From positions 1 to 64,000 of the forward strand of contig NZ_SOFH01000021.1 in assembly GCF_004402495.1 (NCBI RefSeq): a stretch of DNA of 64,000 bases, read 5' to 3'. Under the pieces are notes generated by a model, which was not told the DNA's origin, ran no database searches, and saw only the letters and a list, made by a program, of their open reading frames with translations. This stretch comes from Cryobacterium sp. HLT2-28. Its GTDB lineage: Bacteria > Actinomycetota > Actinomycetes > Actinomycetales > Microbacteriaceae. Of this stretch, positions 1 to 9,137 are shown in pieces (within the stretch, counting starts at the first letter, position 1; each line of letters opens with the position of its first letter). A program made the translations under genes and the position numbers.

Positions 1-93
1 CACCCTCCGCCTTCGATTAACAGCGTCCACGCCGGGCCAGTCCGATCTGACTAGACGTGTACCGCTACCGACAATCGATTAGGACTCACTCAT

Positions 94-891
94 CTAGACG
101 AGGCCCATGATGTCGCGCGCCGCGGTGAGCAGCAGTGGCGCGAACGACTCCAGCTTCTGCTGCGTGACCAGGGGTGCGATCGTGGTGATGCCGATGCCGC
201 CGAGCAGGTTGTTCCGGGTGTCGAAGACGGGCGTCGCCATGCAGCGGATGTGCTCCTCGTTCTCCTCGTCGTCGATCGAGTAGCCGCGGTTGCGCACGAG
301 TTCGCCGTCGGTCAGCAGACTCTCGACGTCGGTGATCGTCTTGTCCGTGCGGCGCGGAAGGCCCGTCTTCGCGGCGTACTTGCGCACCTCGCTCTCGGGC
401 AGGTAGGCCAGCACTGCCTTGCCGATGGCCGTTGAATGCAATGGGATCTGGGCCCCGATCCGCGACGCCATCCGGATCGGCTGCGCGGTGTCCTCGACCT
501 TCTCGACATAGGTTGCCCAGTCACCGGTGCGCAGGGCGAAGTGAATGGTGCTCTGCACGTCCTCCTGAAGTCGCTTCAACCGGGTGCGTACCTGGTCTGA
601 GTCATCCGTGCTGTTCTTGGCGAGCCGGAGCGCGAGCACACGCAGGGCACGTCCAGGGGAATACGTGCCGTCGGTGGTGCGACTGACATACCCCTCGTCG
701 ACCAGCTCGGAGAGGAGCCGGAAGACGCTGGTCTTGGTCAGGCCGGTCTCCTTGACCAGGTCGCTCAGCCGGTGGGCCTCGCTCGGACTGGAGACGGCCT
801 CGAGCACTCGAAGTAGCTTGCGGGCCGCGCTGTCCTTGGTGGACGCGCCAGTGGGAATCGTCTGAATTGAGTTGGTCAGGGTCACTGACAT
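94..891 (-). CDS. IclR-family regulator of the hexuronate operon
   Basis: A 265-residue one-component transcription factor. Residues about 24-90 form the IclR winged helix-turn-helix (the segment around LTKTSVFRLLSELVDEGYV is typical), and residues about 105-265 form the effector-binding domain. The ATG is preceded by GAAGGGA at a normal distance. The gene is divergent from the galacturonate operon and separated from it by about 190 bp that contain repeated GTTC-N9-GAAC palindromes, so it most likely controls that operon and itself. By analogy with KdgR-type IclR proteins the inducer would be a hexuronate or KDG; that is inference. Family assignment is firm, the exact ligand is not. Confidence 0.93.
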   Translation of the reverse strand: MSVTLTNSIQTIPTGASTKDSAARKLLRVLEAVSSPSEAHRLSDLVKETGLTKTSVFRLLSELVDEGYVSRTTDGTYSPGRALRVLALRLAKNSTDDSDQVRTRLKRLQEDVQSTIHFALRTGDWATYVEKVEDTAQPIRMASRIGAQIPLHSTAIGKAVLAYLPESEVRKYAAKTGLPRRTDKTITDVESLLTDGELVRNRGYSIDDEENEEHIRCMATPVFDTRNNLLGGIGITTIAPLVTQQKLESFAPLLLTAARDIMGLV

Positions 892-938
892 CGATCCCTT
901 CGTGAATTGGAACTGCGTTTATTGACCGTGAACTGGTT

Positions 939-955
939 GTTCTGTCCGGTGGAAC
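939..955. promoter_or_regulatory. Candidate IclR operator 1
   Basis: A 17-bp imperfect palindrome of the form GTTC-N9-GAAC. It lies about 50 bp upstream of the regulator's start codon. The same pattern recurs at 1034-1050, and the reverse complement of that copy matches this one at most interior positions too. IclR dimers bind palindromes of this size. Confidence 0.5.
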
Positions 956-1013
956 GCTTGAGGCTCATTCTATCGCGGAATCAGGTTCTTAACCTGCCTA
1001 TGTAACTGCTAGT

Positions 1014-1050
1014 GTTCTTTCAGACGGAAAGATGTTCTGCTGGACGGAAC
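1014..1050. promoter_or_regulatory. Candidate paired IclR operators in front of the uxa operon
   Basis: Positions 1034-1050 hold a second GTTC-N9-GAAC palindrome. Exactly 20 bp to its left, at 1014-1030, a degenerate copy starts with GTTC and ends in GGAAA. Two helical turns between copies suggests cooperative binding on one face of the DNA. A related shorter palindrome, ATTC-N7-GAAT, lies at 967-981. The cluster sits just upstream of the operon's ribosome binding site. Confidence 0.5.
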
Positions 1051-1085
1051 GACCGTCAGGACCTGATCTCATCGAGGAGGTAGAA

Positions 1086-1136
1086 ATGAACACCCATACG
1101 AGTCATTTCGTATCGGACTGCGCCGTGGCATCGTGA
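1086..1136 (+). CDS. Short leader ORF upstream of the mutarotase-UxaB fusion
   Basis: An ATG at 1086 follows a near-consensus GAGGAGGT ribosome binding site and opens a 16-codon frame, MNTHTSHFVSDCAVAS. Its TGA (1134-1136) overlaps the start of the next gene (GTG 1133, ATG 1136). The big downstream gene has no Shine-Dalgarno sequence of its own at usual spacing, so ribosomes probably reach it by termination-reinitiation from this leader. The peptide sequence does not resemble the N-terminus of mutarotases. It may simply be a translational coupler or may have a sensing role; function is unproven. Confidence 0.5.
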   Translation: MNTHTSHFVSDCAVAS

Positions 1137-3526
1137 TGCCCGTCGCCGACCGGCTCGCCCCGGGCATCCGCCTGGTCGACGGCCGCGGCGGCCTGGCAGC
1201 GGTCGAGGTCACCGTTCCCGCGGCAACGGCGCTCATCTACCTGCACGGTGCCCACGTCGCCGGCTTCACCCCGGCCGGCCACCAGCCGGTGCTCTGGATG
1301 AGCGAGTTCGGCGTCTTCTCCGACGACGCACCCCTCCGCGGCGGCGTTCCGATCTGCTTCCCCTGGTTCGGCCCGAACAAAACGGATGCCGCAGCCCCCA
1401 ACCACGGCTGGGCCCGCCTGGCCGGCTGGTCGCTCGTCGACACCAAACGCCTCGGCGACGCGGCAAGACTCACCTTCGAGCTCACCCAGAACAGTGCGGG
1501 CGTGCCGGCCGGGTTCCACCCGTTCACGGCCCACTACTTCGTCACGGTCGGCGCCCAGCTGGAACTCGAGCTCACCGTGCGCAACGACGGCGCGACGCTG
1601 TTGAGCTTCGAAGAGGCCTTCCACACCTACTTCGGCGTCGGCGACGTCACGACGAGCGTGCTGACCGGACTCGAGACCCTGCCCTACCTGGACCGCTCGA
1701 TCACGCCGGCGTCCACCGGGAGCTCGCTGCTGCCCGTCACCTTCCACGGCCGGGAGATCGACCGGCTCTACCCGATGCCGCCCGAGCTCACGCTCGTCGA
1801 CCCGGCGAACGACCGCAGCATCACCGCCGTCGCCTGGAACGCCGCGCAGACGGTGGTCTGGAATGCCGGCGAGCTGAAGGCATCCGCCATCGCCGACTTC
1901 GGCGACGCCGAGTGGACCCGGACCGCCTGCGTCGAGACCTGCAATGTCGGCGACAACCTCGTCACCATCGCGCCGGGCGTGACGCACCGGATGCAGGTTG
2001 CCATCACCGCGACGAAGTCGCCCGCGAACACCTCGAACACCGACTCCACGACCGAACGGACCCCCATGCAGAAACTCTCGAACAGCGTCGTTCCCGCCCG
2101 GACCGAACTGCCGACGAAGGTCATCCAGTTCGGCGAGGGGAACTTCCTGCGGGCGTTCGTCGACTGGCAGATCCAGCAGATGAACGACCAGGGCCTCTTC
2201 AACGGCGGCGTGAAGATCGTGCAACCGCTCGCCGGCGGCCGCGTCGCCGACCTCGACGCCCAGGACGGGCTGTTCACCGTGCTCCTGGAGGGACTGCACG
2301 AGGGCGAGGAGGTCGAGAGTCACGAGGTGATCACCGTGGTCAACGGTACCGTCGACCCCTACCTCGACTACCAGGCCTACCTCGGCCTGGCCGCCGACGA
2401 CGACATCGAGTTCATCGTCTCGAACACCACCGAGGCCGGCATCGCCTTCGACACCCGCGACCGCCTCGACGACGCCCCGCAACCGAGCTTCCCCGGCAAG
2501 CTGACCGCGCTCCTCTTCAGACGATTCACCCTCGGCAAGAAGGGATTCCACATCATCCCGTGCGAGCTGATCGAGCAGAACGGTCCCAAGCTCAAGGAGG
2601 CCGTGCAGAAGACCGCCGCCCTGTGGTCGCTCGGCGCCGACTTCGACGCCTGGCTGAACGAGAGCAACACCTTCTACTCCACGCTCGTCGACCGGATCGT
2701 GCCCGGCCACCCGGCCGACCGCGCCGCGGCCCTCGCCGAGGAATTCGGCTACGAGGACAGCTCGCTCGTGAAGGCAGAGCCGTTCCTGCTCTGGGTGATT
2801 GAGGGCCCGAAGGCGCTCGAAGACATCCTGCCGCTTCGCCGCGCCGGCCTGAACGTGACCGTCACCGACAACATGACGCCGTACCGCGAACGCAAGGTCT
2901 TCCTGCTCAACGGCCCGCACACGACCATGGCCGCGATCTTCCGGCTCGACGGCGTCGAGACGGTGCGCGACGTGATGACGGATGCCGAACTCGCCGCGTT
3001 CATCAACGCCGAGATGTACGAGGAGATCATCCCAGTGCTCGACCTCCCGCACGACGAACTGGCGGCCTATGCGGAATCCGTCAAGGAACGCTTCGAGAAC
3101 CCGTTCATGCACCACGAACTGGCCTCGATCGCCCTCAACACCGCCTCAAAATTCCGGTCGCGCCTACTGCCCATCCTGCTCAGCTTCCACACGAAGAACA
3201 ACGCCCTCCCGCCCCGGATCACCCTCGCGCTCTCCGCCCTGCTGCTCACCTACAGCGGCGACCCCGCGGTCACGGTGCAGCCGGTCGACGGAGCCGAAAC
3301 CCTCGAGATCTTCCACGCGGAGTACCTCGCCGCGCCCGGCGACCTCAAGGCCTACGTCGGCGCGATCCTCGCCACCGACACCCTGTGGGGAACCGACCTC
3401 ACCGCTGTTGCGGGCCTCACCGCCCAGGTCGCGGCCGGCATCGAGAGCCTGCGAGGCCGCGGCGTGCGCGCCACCCTGGCCGACCTCAGCGTGACGGCAT
3501 CGGCGCCGACCGCCGCCCACGCGTAA
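1133..3526 (+). CDS. uxaB: Fused D-hexose-6-phosphate mutarotase-like / tagaturonate reductase (UxaB)
   Basis: A 797-residue two-domain protein. Residues about 5-295 are a YeaD-type aldose mutarotase domain, with GAHVAGF, RGGVPICFPWFG, NHGWARL and the terminal ETCNVGDNLVTIAPG. After a 15-residue Ser/Thr/Asn-rich linker, residues 312-797 are a full-length mannitol-dehydrogenase-superfamily tagaturonate reductase, with VIQFGEGNFLRAFVDW near its start and the YRERKVFLLNG motif. UxaB reduces tagaturonate to altronate with NADH. No stop codon separates the domains; the ATG at 2066 lacks a convincing ribosome binding site. The first domain probably interconverts uronate or sugar anomers, but its substrate is inferred. 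Fusion of these two families is unusual; both are normally separate genes. Confidence 0.9.
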   Translation: MMPVADRLAPGIRLVDGRGGLAAVEVTVPAATALIYLHGAHVAGFTPAGHQPVLWMSEFGVFSDDAPLRGGVPICFPWFGPNKTDAAAPNHGWARLAGWSLVDTKRLGDAARLTFELTQNSAGVPAGFHPFTAHYFVTVGAQLELELTVRNDGATLLSFEEAFHTYFGVGDVTTSVLTGLETLPYLDRSITPASTGSSLLPVTFHGREIDRLYPMPPELTLVDPANDRSITAVAWNAAQTVVWNAGELKASAIADFGDAEWTRTACVETCNVGDNLVTIAPGVTHRMQVAITATKSPANTSNTDSTTERTPMQKLSNSVVPARTELPTKVIQFGEGNFLRAFVDWQIQQMNDQGLFNGGVKIVQPLAGGRVADLDAQDGLFTVLLEGLHEGEEVESHEVITVVNGTVDPYLDYQAYLGLAADDDIEFIVSNTTEAGIAFDTRDRLDDAPQPSFPGKLTALLFRRFTLGKKGFHIIPCELIEQNGPKLKEAVQKTAALWSLGADFDAWLNESNTFYSTLVDRIVPGHPADRAAALAEEFGYEDSSLVKAEPFLLWVIEGPKALEDILPLRRAGLNVTVTDNMTPYRERKVFLLNGPHTTMAAIFRLDGVETVRDVMTDAELAAFINAEMYEEIIPVLDLPHDELAAYAESVKERFENPFMHHELASIALNTASKFRSRLLPILLSFHTKNNALPPRITLALSALLLTYSGDPAVTVQPVDGAETLEIFHAEYLAAPGDLKAYVGAILATDTLWGTDLTAVAGLTAQVAAGIESLRGRGVRATLADLSVTASAPTAAHA

Positions 3527-3546
3527 TCGACAAGGGACCGAAACTG

Positions 3547-4944
3547 ATGTTCTTGAACGACGACTTCCTGCTCACCACACCGATGGCGAAAGCACTCTTC
3601 CACAACCACGCGAAGAACATGCCGATCGTCGACTACCACTGCCACCTCAGCCCGCAGGAAATCCTGGACGACGGGAACTTCGCCACGATCACCGAGGCCT
3701 GGCTCGGCGGCGACAACTACGGCGACCACTACAAGTGGCGCCTGATGCGCACCAACGGGGTGCCCGAGCGTCTGATCACCGGCGACGGCGCGGACTTCGA
3801 TAAGTTCTACGCCTGGGCGGGCACCCTCGAGAAGGCCCTCGGCAACCCGCTCTACGTGTGGGCGCACCTGGAGCTTAAGCGCTTCTTCGGCATCGACACC
3901 GTGCTCACCCGCGACACCGCGCGTGAGGTCTACGACGCGGCCAACCTGCTGCTGGCCACGCCCGAGTTCTCCCGCCGGAGCCTGATCCGGAGCATGAACG
4001 TCAAGATCGTCGTCACCACTGATGACCCGGCGGACGACCTGCACGTGCACGAACTCCTGGGGAGCGAGACCGCGTTCCGCGTGCTGCCGGCCTTCCGCCC
4101 GGACAAGGCCCTCAACATCGACCAGGCCGGCTACCCGGCCTACCTCGAAACGCTCGGTGCGGCATCCGGTGTCACCATCGACGGCTTCGCGGATGTCGTC
4201 GAGGCGCTCAGCCGGCGCGTCGACTTCTTCCACACCAGGGGAAGCCGGCTCTCCGACCACGCCCTCGACATCGTCGTATACGCCGATGCGACCGATGCCG
4301 AGCTGGACGCGATCGTCACCGCGGCCCGTACCGGCACGACGCTCGGCGCGACGGAAATCGCCCAGTACCGTACCGCGCTGCTCAAGGCCCTGATGCGCAT
4401 CTACAACGTGAAGGACTGGACGATGCAGTTCCACATCCACGCTATGCGCAACATCAACGACCCCGGATTCGCCCGGATGGGCGCCGACACCGGCTACGAC
4501 GCGATCAACGACCGCAACATCGCTGAGCCGCTCGCTCGTTTGTTCAACGCGATGGAAACCGAGGACGCGGTTCCCCGCACCATCATCTTCTCGCTCAACC
4601 CCAACGACTGGCTGCCGCTCGTCACCCTGATGGCCTCGTACCAGAAGGACGTCGTGCAGAAACTGCAGCTCGGCAACGCCTGGTGGCACAACGACACCCG
4701 CAACGGGATGCGCACGCAACTATCGGTCTTCGCGGAGGAGAGCCTGCTCTCCAACTTCGTCGGCATGCTGACCGACTCGCGCAGCTTCCTCTCCTACCCG
4801 CGCCACGAATACTTCCGCCGGATCCTCTGCGAACTGCTTGGCGAGTGGGCGGCCCTCGGCGAGGTGCCCGACGACGAGGAGGTGCTCGGGCGGATGGTCG
4901 AGGACATCTCCTACAACAACGCCAACACCTACTTCGGGTTCTGA
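3547..4944 (+). CDS. uxaC: Uronate isomerase
   Basis: A 465-residue amidohydrolase-superfamily uronate isomerase (EC 5.3.1.12), the usual length. It converts D-galacturonate to D-tagaturonate or D-glucuronate to D-fructuronate. Visible signatures are the metal-binding DYHCHLSP near residue 29, FHIHAMRN in the middle and TDSRSFLSYPRHEYFRR towards the C-terminus. The ATG at 3547, after an AAGGGA element, is preferred over longer frames because family members start with a short MFLNDDFLL-like segment. It follows the UxaB fusion by 20 bp and is clearly part of the same operon. Confidence 0.97.
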   Translation: MFLNDDFLLTTPMAKALFHNHAKNMPIVDYHCHLSPQEILDDGNFATITEAWLGGDNYGDHYKWRLMRTNGVPERLITGDGADFDKFYAWAGTLEKALGNPLYVWAHLELKRFFGIDTVLTRDTAREVYDAANLLLATPEFSRRSLIRSMNVKIVVTTDDPADDLHVHELLGSETAFRVLPAFRPDKALNIDQAGYPAYLETLGAASGVTIDGFADVVEALSRRVDFFHTRGSRLSDHALDIVVYADATDAELDAIVTAARTGTTLGATEIAQYRTALLKALMRIYNVKDWTMQFHIHAMRNINDPGFARMGADTGYDAINDRNIAEPLARLFNAMETEDAVPRTIIFSLNPNDWLPLVTLMASYQKDVVQKLQLGNAWWHNDTRNGMRTQLSVFAEESLLSNFVGMLTDSRSFLSYPRHEYFRRILCELLGEWAALGEVPDDEEVLGRMVEDISYNNANTYFGF

Positions 4945-5065
4945 GCGACCACACCGCTTCAGACCCGCGTTCCGGCTCCATGAACACGCACGACACGCAT
5001 AAACAGCACGGCGACATCAGCACGGTTCGATCCCCATATCCAGCACGAAGGAGTGATTTCGCATC

Positions 5066-6541
5066 ATGAGTATCAGCAAGGAAAAACGCGTCAGGACCAT
5101 CCCGGGAGCCATGGGCGCGACCGGGCCGGAGGGAACCGCGGGCGTCACCGTCATCGACCGGATCTCCCGCAAGGAGAAGGTCGCCTACGGCTTCGGAGAC
5201 TTCGGCAACGGCTTCATGTTCGACCTCGGCCAGAGCTACCTGACCAAGTTCTGGATCGACACGGCCGGCATCGCCCCCGCGGTGGTCGCCCTGATCTTCA
5301 CGCTCAGCAAACTGTTCGACGCGTTCATGGACCCGATCGCGGCCGCGTTCATCGACAGCCGCCGATTCGGCAAGCGCGGAAAGTTCCGGCCGGTGATGAT
5401 GGTCTCCTCCATCCTCCTGGCCGTGATGACCGTGGTCACCTTCACAATGCCCGACGTGGAGATGGGCTGGAAGATCGCCTTCGCCGCCACGACGTATGCG
5501 ATCTGGGGCATCATTTATTCCTTCACCAACGACCCCTACGGCTCGCTGGCCTCGGTGATGACCCGCGACATCAAGGATCGCGCCGAACTCGCCACCACCC
5601 GCCAGGCCGGGTCGCTCGGGGCGCAGTGGATCACCGGATTCGCGTTCATCCCTATGATGATGATCTTCGGCGGCATGACCGCACGGAACTTCATGTTCGC
5701 CTCGATGGTGATGGCCATCATCGGTGTCGTCTCGTTCTACGTTTGCTACCGCGGCACCAAGGAGCGCGTGTACGTCAACCGCTCGGTCGGTTTCGAGAAG
5801 AACGGCGTCAAGGACTACGCCCGCGCCGTCTTCACCAACAAGCCCCTGCTCGCCCTCGTGCTGATGACGCTCTTCACCATCTCCTCGATGAACGTCAACA
5901 ACATGATGATGATCTTCTTCGCCCAGTACAACCTCGGCAACATCGCCCTCCAGGCCGTGCTCAATCTCGTCATGATCGGTGCCTCCATCGTCGGCATCAT
6001 GTTCATCCCGAAGATGGTGGCCAAGTGGGGCAAGAAGAAGACGGCCATGCTCGGCTTCGTCGTCTCCATCGTCGCCAACGGCCTGAACTTCATCATCCCC
6101 ACGAACCTCTGGACGTTCATGATCCTCGTCACCATCGGCTACGCGGCCCTCGCGATTCCGAACGGCGTCACCTGGGCCTTCGTCTCCGACACCATCGACT
6201 ACGGCGAGTGGCACACCGGTGTTCGCAAGGAGACCATGACCTACGCGGCATTCAACTTCTCCCGCAAGGTCGCCCAGTCCCTCGCCGCGCTCGTCGGAGC
6301 GGGCATGCTCGCCATCACCGGCTACGTCGCCAAGGCGACCAGCCAGTCGGATGCCACGCTCGCCGGCATCAAGAGCGTGATGACCCTCTACCCGGCCGTC
6401 GCCCTCGCGATCGCGGCCGTCATCATCTACTTCCTCTACAGCCTGAGCGACAAGAAGTACCACGCCATCGCGATCGACCTGGAGGAAGGCCGCTGGGAGA
6501 ACGGCGTCATCGGCGAAGAGGCCCCCGCGGCGCGCGCCTAG
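5066..6541 (+). CDS. GPH-family sugar/uronide cation symporter
   Basis: A 491-residue membrane protein of the glycoside-pentoside-hexuronide:cation symporter family (MelB/UidB/YicJ type), with about 12 hydrophobic segments. The characteristic start reads EKVAYGFGDFGNGFMFDL near residue 37. The start is supported by GAAGGAG ahead of ATG 5066. Placed inside the galacturonate operon, it is most likely the importer of galacturonate or short oligouronides; the substrate is inferred from context. A 29-codon frame (4980-5069) beginning MNTHDTH ends by overlapping this ATG, repeating the arrangement seen at the operon's start. Confidence 0.92.
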   Translation: MSISKEKRVRTIPGAMGATGPEGTAGVTVIDRISRKEKVAYGFGDFGNGFMFDLGQSYLTKFWIDTAGIAPAVVALIFTLSKLFDAFMDPIAAAFIDSRRFGKRGKFRPVMMVSSILLAVMTVVTFTMPDVEMGWKIAFAATTYAIWGIIYSFTNDPYGSLASVMTRDIKDRAELATTRQAGSLGAQWITGFAFIPMMMIFGGMTARNFMFASMVMAIIGVVSFYVCYRGTKERVYVNRSVGFEKNGVKDYARAVFTNKPLLALVLMTLFTISSMNVNNMMMIFFAQYNLGNIALQAVLNLVMIGASIVGIMFIPKMVAKWGKKKTAMLGFVVSIVANGLNFIIPTNLWTFMILVTIGYAALAIPNGVTWAFVSDTIDYGEWHTGVRKETMTYAAFNFSRKVAQSLAALVGAGMLAITGYVAKATSQSDATLAGIKSVMTLYPAVALAIAAVIIYFLYSLSDKKYHAIAIDLEEGRWENGVIGEEAPAARA

Positions 6542-6594
6542 TCCCACCGTCCCCACCCGTCTCACCCCGTACGTCAACACGAGAGAAAGATCTC

Positions 6595-8139
6595 ATGAGC
6601 CACATCAGCAGCATCGCGACGGGCACCTCCGTGCTCGTCATGGCGAAGGGTGACGACGTCGCCGTCGCCCTCCGGGACCTCGTTCCCGGGGAAACCATCG
6701 ACCTCCCAGACGGCGTCCTGACCGTGGTCGCCGCCGTTCCGAGCGGTCACAAGATCGCCCTGGGCCACGTTGACGCCGGGGTGACCGTGCACAAGTACGG
6801 CCAGTCGATCGGCGTCGCAACGGCGCCGATCGAGCGCGGCGAGCACGTACACAGCCACAACCTTGGCATGGACCTCGGCGCCCGGGTGCACGAGTTCGGC
6901 ACTGTGCATACCGAGCTGCCGGTTCCCACCGAGCGCCGCACCTTCGACGGTTACCGCCGGGCGGATGGCCGAGCCGGAACCCGCAATTACATCGCGATCC
7001 TGACCACGGTGAACTGCTCCGGCACCACCGCGAAGCTGATCGCCGACCGGTTCCGGGGAGGGGTGCTTGACCGTTTCCCGCACGTCGACGGCGTCATCGC
7101 CCTCACCCACCAGAGCGGATGCGGCCTCGTGCTTGAGAGCGAGGGCGCACAGATGCTCGTCCGCACCCTCAACGGCTACGCCGCGCACCCGAACATCGCC
7201 GGCGTGCTCGTGCTCAGCCTCGGCTGCGAGATGACGCCGGCCGACGTCATCCTCTCCGGCGGCGACCTGCCGGCCGACACCCTGGTCGAGACCATGTCGA
7301 TCCAGGAGACCGGCGGCATGCGCGCCACCGTCGCCGCCGGCGTGGAGAAGATCCTCGCCATGGCGGAGAAGCTCGACGAACGCCGCCGCGAACCGATCGA
7401 CATCTCCGAACTCGTGCTCGGGCTCAACTGCGGCGGCTCCGACGGCTACTCCGGCATCACGGCGAATCCGGCCCTCGGCTGGGCGTCGGACGTGCTCGTG
7501 GCCAACGGCGGGACATCCGTTCTCGCCGAGACACCCGAGATCTACGGGGCGGAGCACCTGCTTACCGCCCGCGCCACCACCCGGGAGGTCGGCCTCAAGC
7601 TGATCGACCGGATCGACTGGTGGGAGAAGTACATCGTCACCGGCGGCGGCACCATGGACAACAACCCCTCACCGGGCAACAAGGCCGGCGGCATCACCAC
7701 CATCCTGGAGAAGTCGCTCGGTGCCGTCGCCAAGGCCGGCCGCGCCGACCTCGCCGCGGTCTACGAATACGCGGAACCGATGGCCGTGCGCGGCCTCGGC
7801 TTCATGGACACCCCCGGCTACGACCCGGTGTCTGTCACCGGCCTCGTCGCGGGCGGCGCCACCGTCGTCGTCTTCACCACTGGCCGAGGCTCCGTCTTCG
7901 GCTGCAAGCCCACCCCCAGCATCAAGGTGGGCACCAACACCGAGCTGTTCCTGCGCCAGGGCGACGACGTCGACATCAACGCCGGGCGGATCGCCGACGG
8001 AACCGCCAGCGTCGACGAAGTCGGCGCCGAGATTCTCGAGATGATCATCGCCGTCGCCTCCGGCACCCAGACCACCAGCGAAGAGTTCGACGTCGGCCAG
8101 GAAGAATTCGTGCCGTGGCACATTGGAGCGGTGACATGA
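6595..8139 (+). CDS. uxaA: Altronate dehydratase
   Basis: A 514-residue UxaA-family altronate dehydratase (EC 4.2.1.7), converting D-altronate to 2-keto-3-deoxygluconate. An N-terminal SAF domain occupies roughly residues 12-100. The large dehydratase domain follows, with DGRAGTRNYIAILTTVNCSG, the Cys-containing NCGGSDGYSGITANPALG and TGRGSVFGCKPTPSIK. The conserved cysteines fit the iron-dependent mechanism of the family. Its stop overlaps the start of kdgK by four bases (ATGA), indicating translational coupling. Confidence 0.97.
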   Translation: MSHISSIATGTSVLVMAKGDDVAVALRDLVPGETIDLPDGVLTVVAAVPSGHKIALGHVDAGVTVHKYGQSIGVATAPIERGEHVHSHNLGMDLGARVHEFGTVHTELPVPTERRTFDGYRRADGRAGTRNYIAILTTVNCSGTTAKLIADRFRGGVLDRFPHVDGVIALTHQSGCGLVLESEGAQMLVRTLNGYAAHPNIAGVLVLSLGCEMTPADVILSGGDLPADTLVETMSIQETGGMRATVAAGVEKILAMAEKLDERRREPIDISELVLGLNCGGSDGYSGITANPALGWASDVLVANGGTSVLAETPEIYGAEHLLTARATTREVGLKLIDRIDWWEKYIVTGGGTMDNNPSPGNKAGGITTILEKSLGAVAKAGRADLAAVYEYAEPMAVRGLGFMDTPGYDPVSVTGLVAGGATVVVFTTGRGSVFGCKPTPSIKVGTNTELFLRQGDDVDINAGRIADGTASVDEVGAEILEMIIAVASGTQTTSEEFDVGQEEFVPWHIGAVT

Positions 8140-9137
8140 TCGAGCACCGGATCGACCACGAAGCCACCCCGATCACCGCGAAACCCGACGTGCTCTGCTT
8201 CGGCGAGACTATGGGAGTCTTCACCCCCGCCGCGTCGCTGCCCCTGGACCGTGCCGAGGGCTTCCAGCTCAACATCGGCGGTGCCGAATCCAACGTGGCG
8301 GCGCACCTCGCCGAGCTCGGCCACCTGGTGGCCTGGGCCGGCAACGTCGGCCGTGACCCGGTCGGCACCAAGGTCATCGCCACCCTCGACCGCGGCGGCG
8401 TGGACACCCGCTGGGTGAACCGCACCCTGTCCTCACCCACCGGGCTCTACCTCAAGGAACCCGACACCGGCTCCGGCGCCCACGTCTTCTACTATCGGTC
8501 CGGTTCCGCCGCGACCGAGCTGGGGGTGACGGATGCCGCGGGCTGGCCGACCAGGACCGCCCTGTGGATCCACACCAGCGGCATCACACCCGCACTGTCG
8601 CCGAGCTGCGCGGCCCTTGTCGAGCATGTGCTCGACACCGCGGCCGAGTGGGGCGCATCCGTCTCCTTCGACGTCAACTACCGCGCCGGACTGTGGCCGG
8701 TGAGTGAGGCGGCGCCCCGGCTTCTCGGACTCGCCCGCAAGGCCTCGGTCGTGCTCGTCGGGCTGGACGAGGCGGCCACCCTCTGGGGCTGCGCCACCTC
8801 CGTCGACGTGCACGAGTTGCTCCCCGACGTGCCGTACCTAATCGTCAAGGACTCATCCATCGACGCCACGGAATTCGCCCGGCACTCCGACGGCACCGCA
8901 ACCCAGACAACGGTGCCCGCCCATGAGGTCGAGGTGGTCGAGCCGGTGGGAGCCGGAGACGCGTTCGCGGCCGGTTACCTGTCCGCACTGATCAATGGCG
9001 CGGCATCCGCCGAGCGTCTCAACCGCGGCCACTCGCTCGCGTCCTGGGCGCTGGGCAGCCGGGAGGACTTCCGCCCGGGCCACGGCCCGCACGCCCCCAA
9101 CAGATTCGCCCCCGACCTAAGGAAACAAATCGCATGA
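8136..9137 (+). CDS. kdgK: 2-keto-3-deoxygluconate kinase (PfkB family)
   Basis: A 333-residue PfkB-family sugar kinase. The N-terminal signature GGAESNVAAHLAELG and the C-terminal anion-hole/catalytic motif VGAGDAFAAGYLSAL are both intact. Between altronate dehydratase and KDPG aldolase genes, the only sensible assignment is phosphorylation of KDG to KDPG (EC 2.7.1.45). It overlaps its neighbours on both sides by ATGA, so uxaA, kdgK and eda are translated as a coupled block. Confidence 0.95.
   Translation: MIEHRIDHEATPITAKPDVLCFGETMGVFTPAASLPLDRAEGFQLNIGGAESNVAAHLAELGHLVAWAGNVGRDPVGTKVIATLDRGGVDTRWVNRTLSSPTGLYLKEPDTGSGAHVFYYRSGSAATELGVTDAAGWPTRTALWIHTSGITPALSPSCAALVEHVLDTAAEWGASVSFDVNYRAGLWPVSEAAPRLLGLARKASVVLVGLDEAATLWGCATSVDVHELLPDVPYLIVKDSSIDATEFARHSDGTATQTTVPAHEVEVVEPVGAGDAFAAGYLSALINGAASAERLNRGHSLASWALGSREDFRPGHGPHAPNRFAPDLRKQIA

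Noticed and set aside
1103..3115. A 670-codon minus-strand frame over the UxaB fusion
   Set aside because: Antisense shadow without any recognisable domain; the plus-strand proteins are clear.
5028..5050. A GGTTCGATCC-like string resembling a tRNA T-arm
   Set aside because: The flanking bases do not pair into a stem, and no acceptor or anticodon arms can be drawn upstream.
5053..8139. A 1028-codon frame across the GPH symporter and uxaA
   Set aside because: Its first half is an Arg/His/Pro-rich shadow of the symporter. Only the uxaA part is real, with its own start at 6595.
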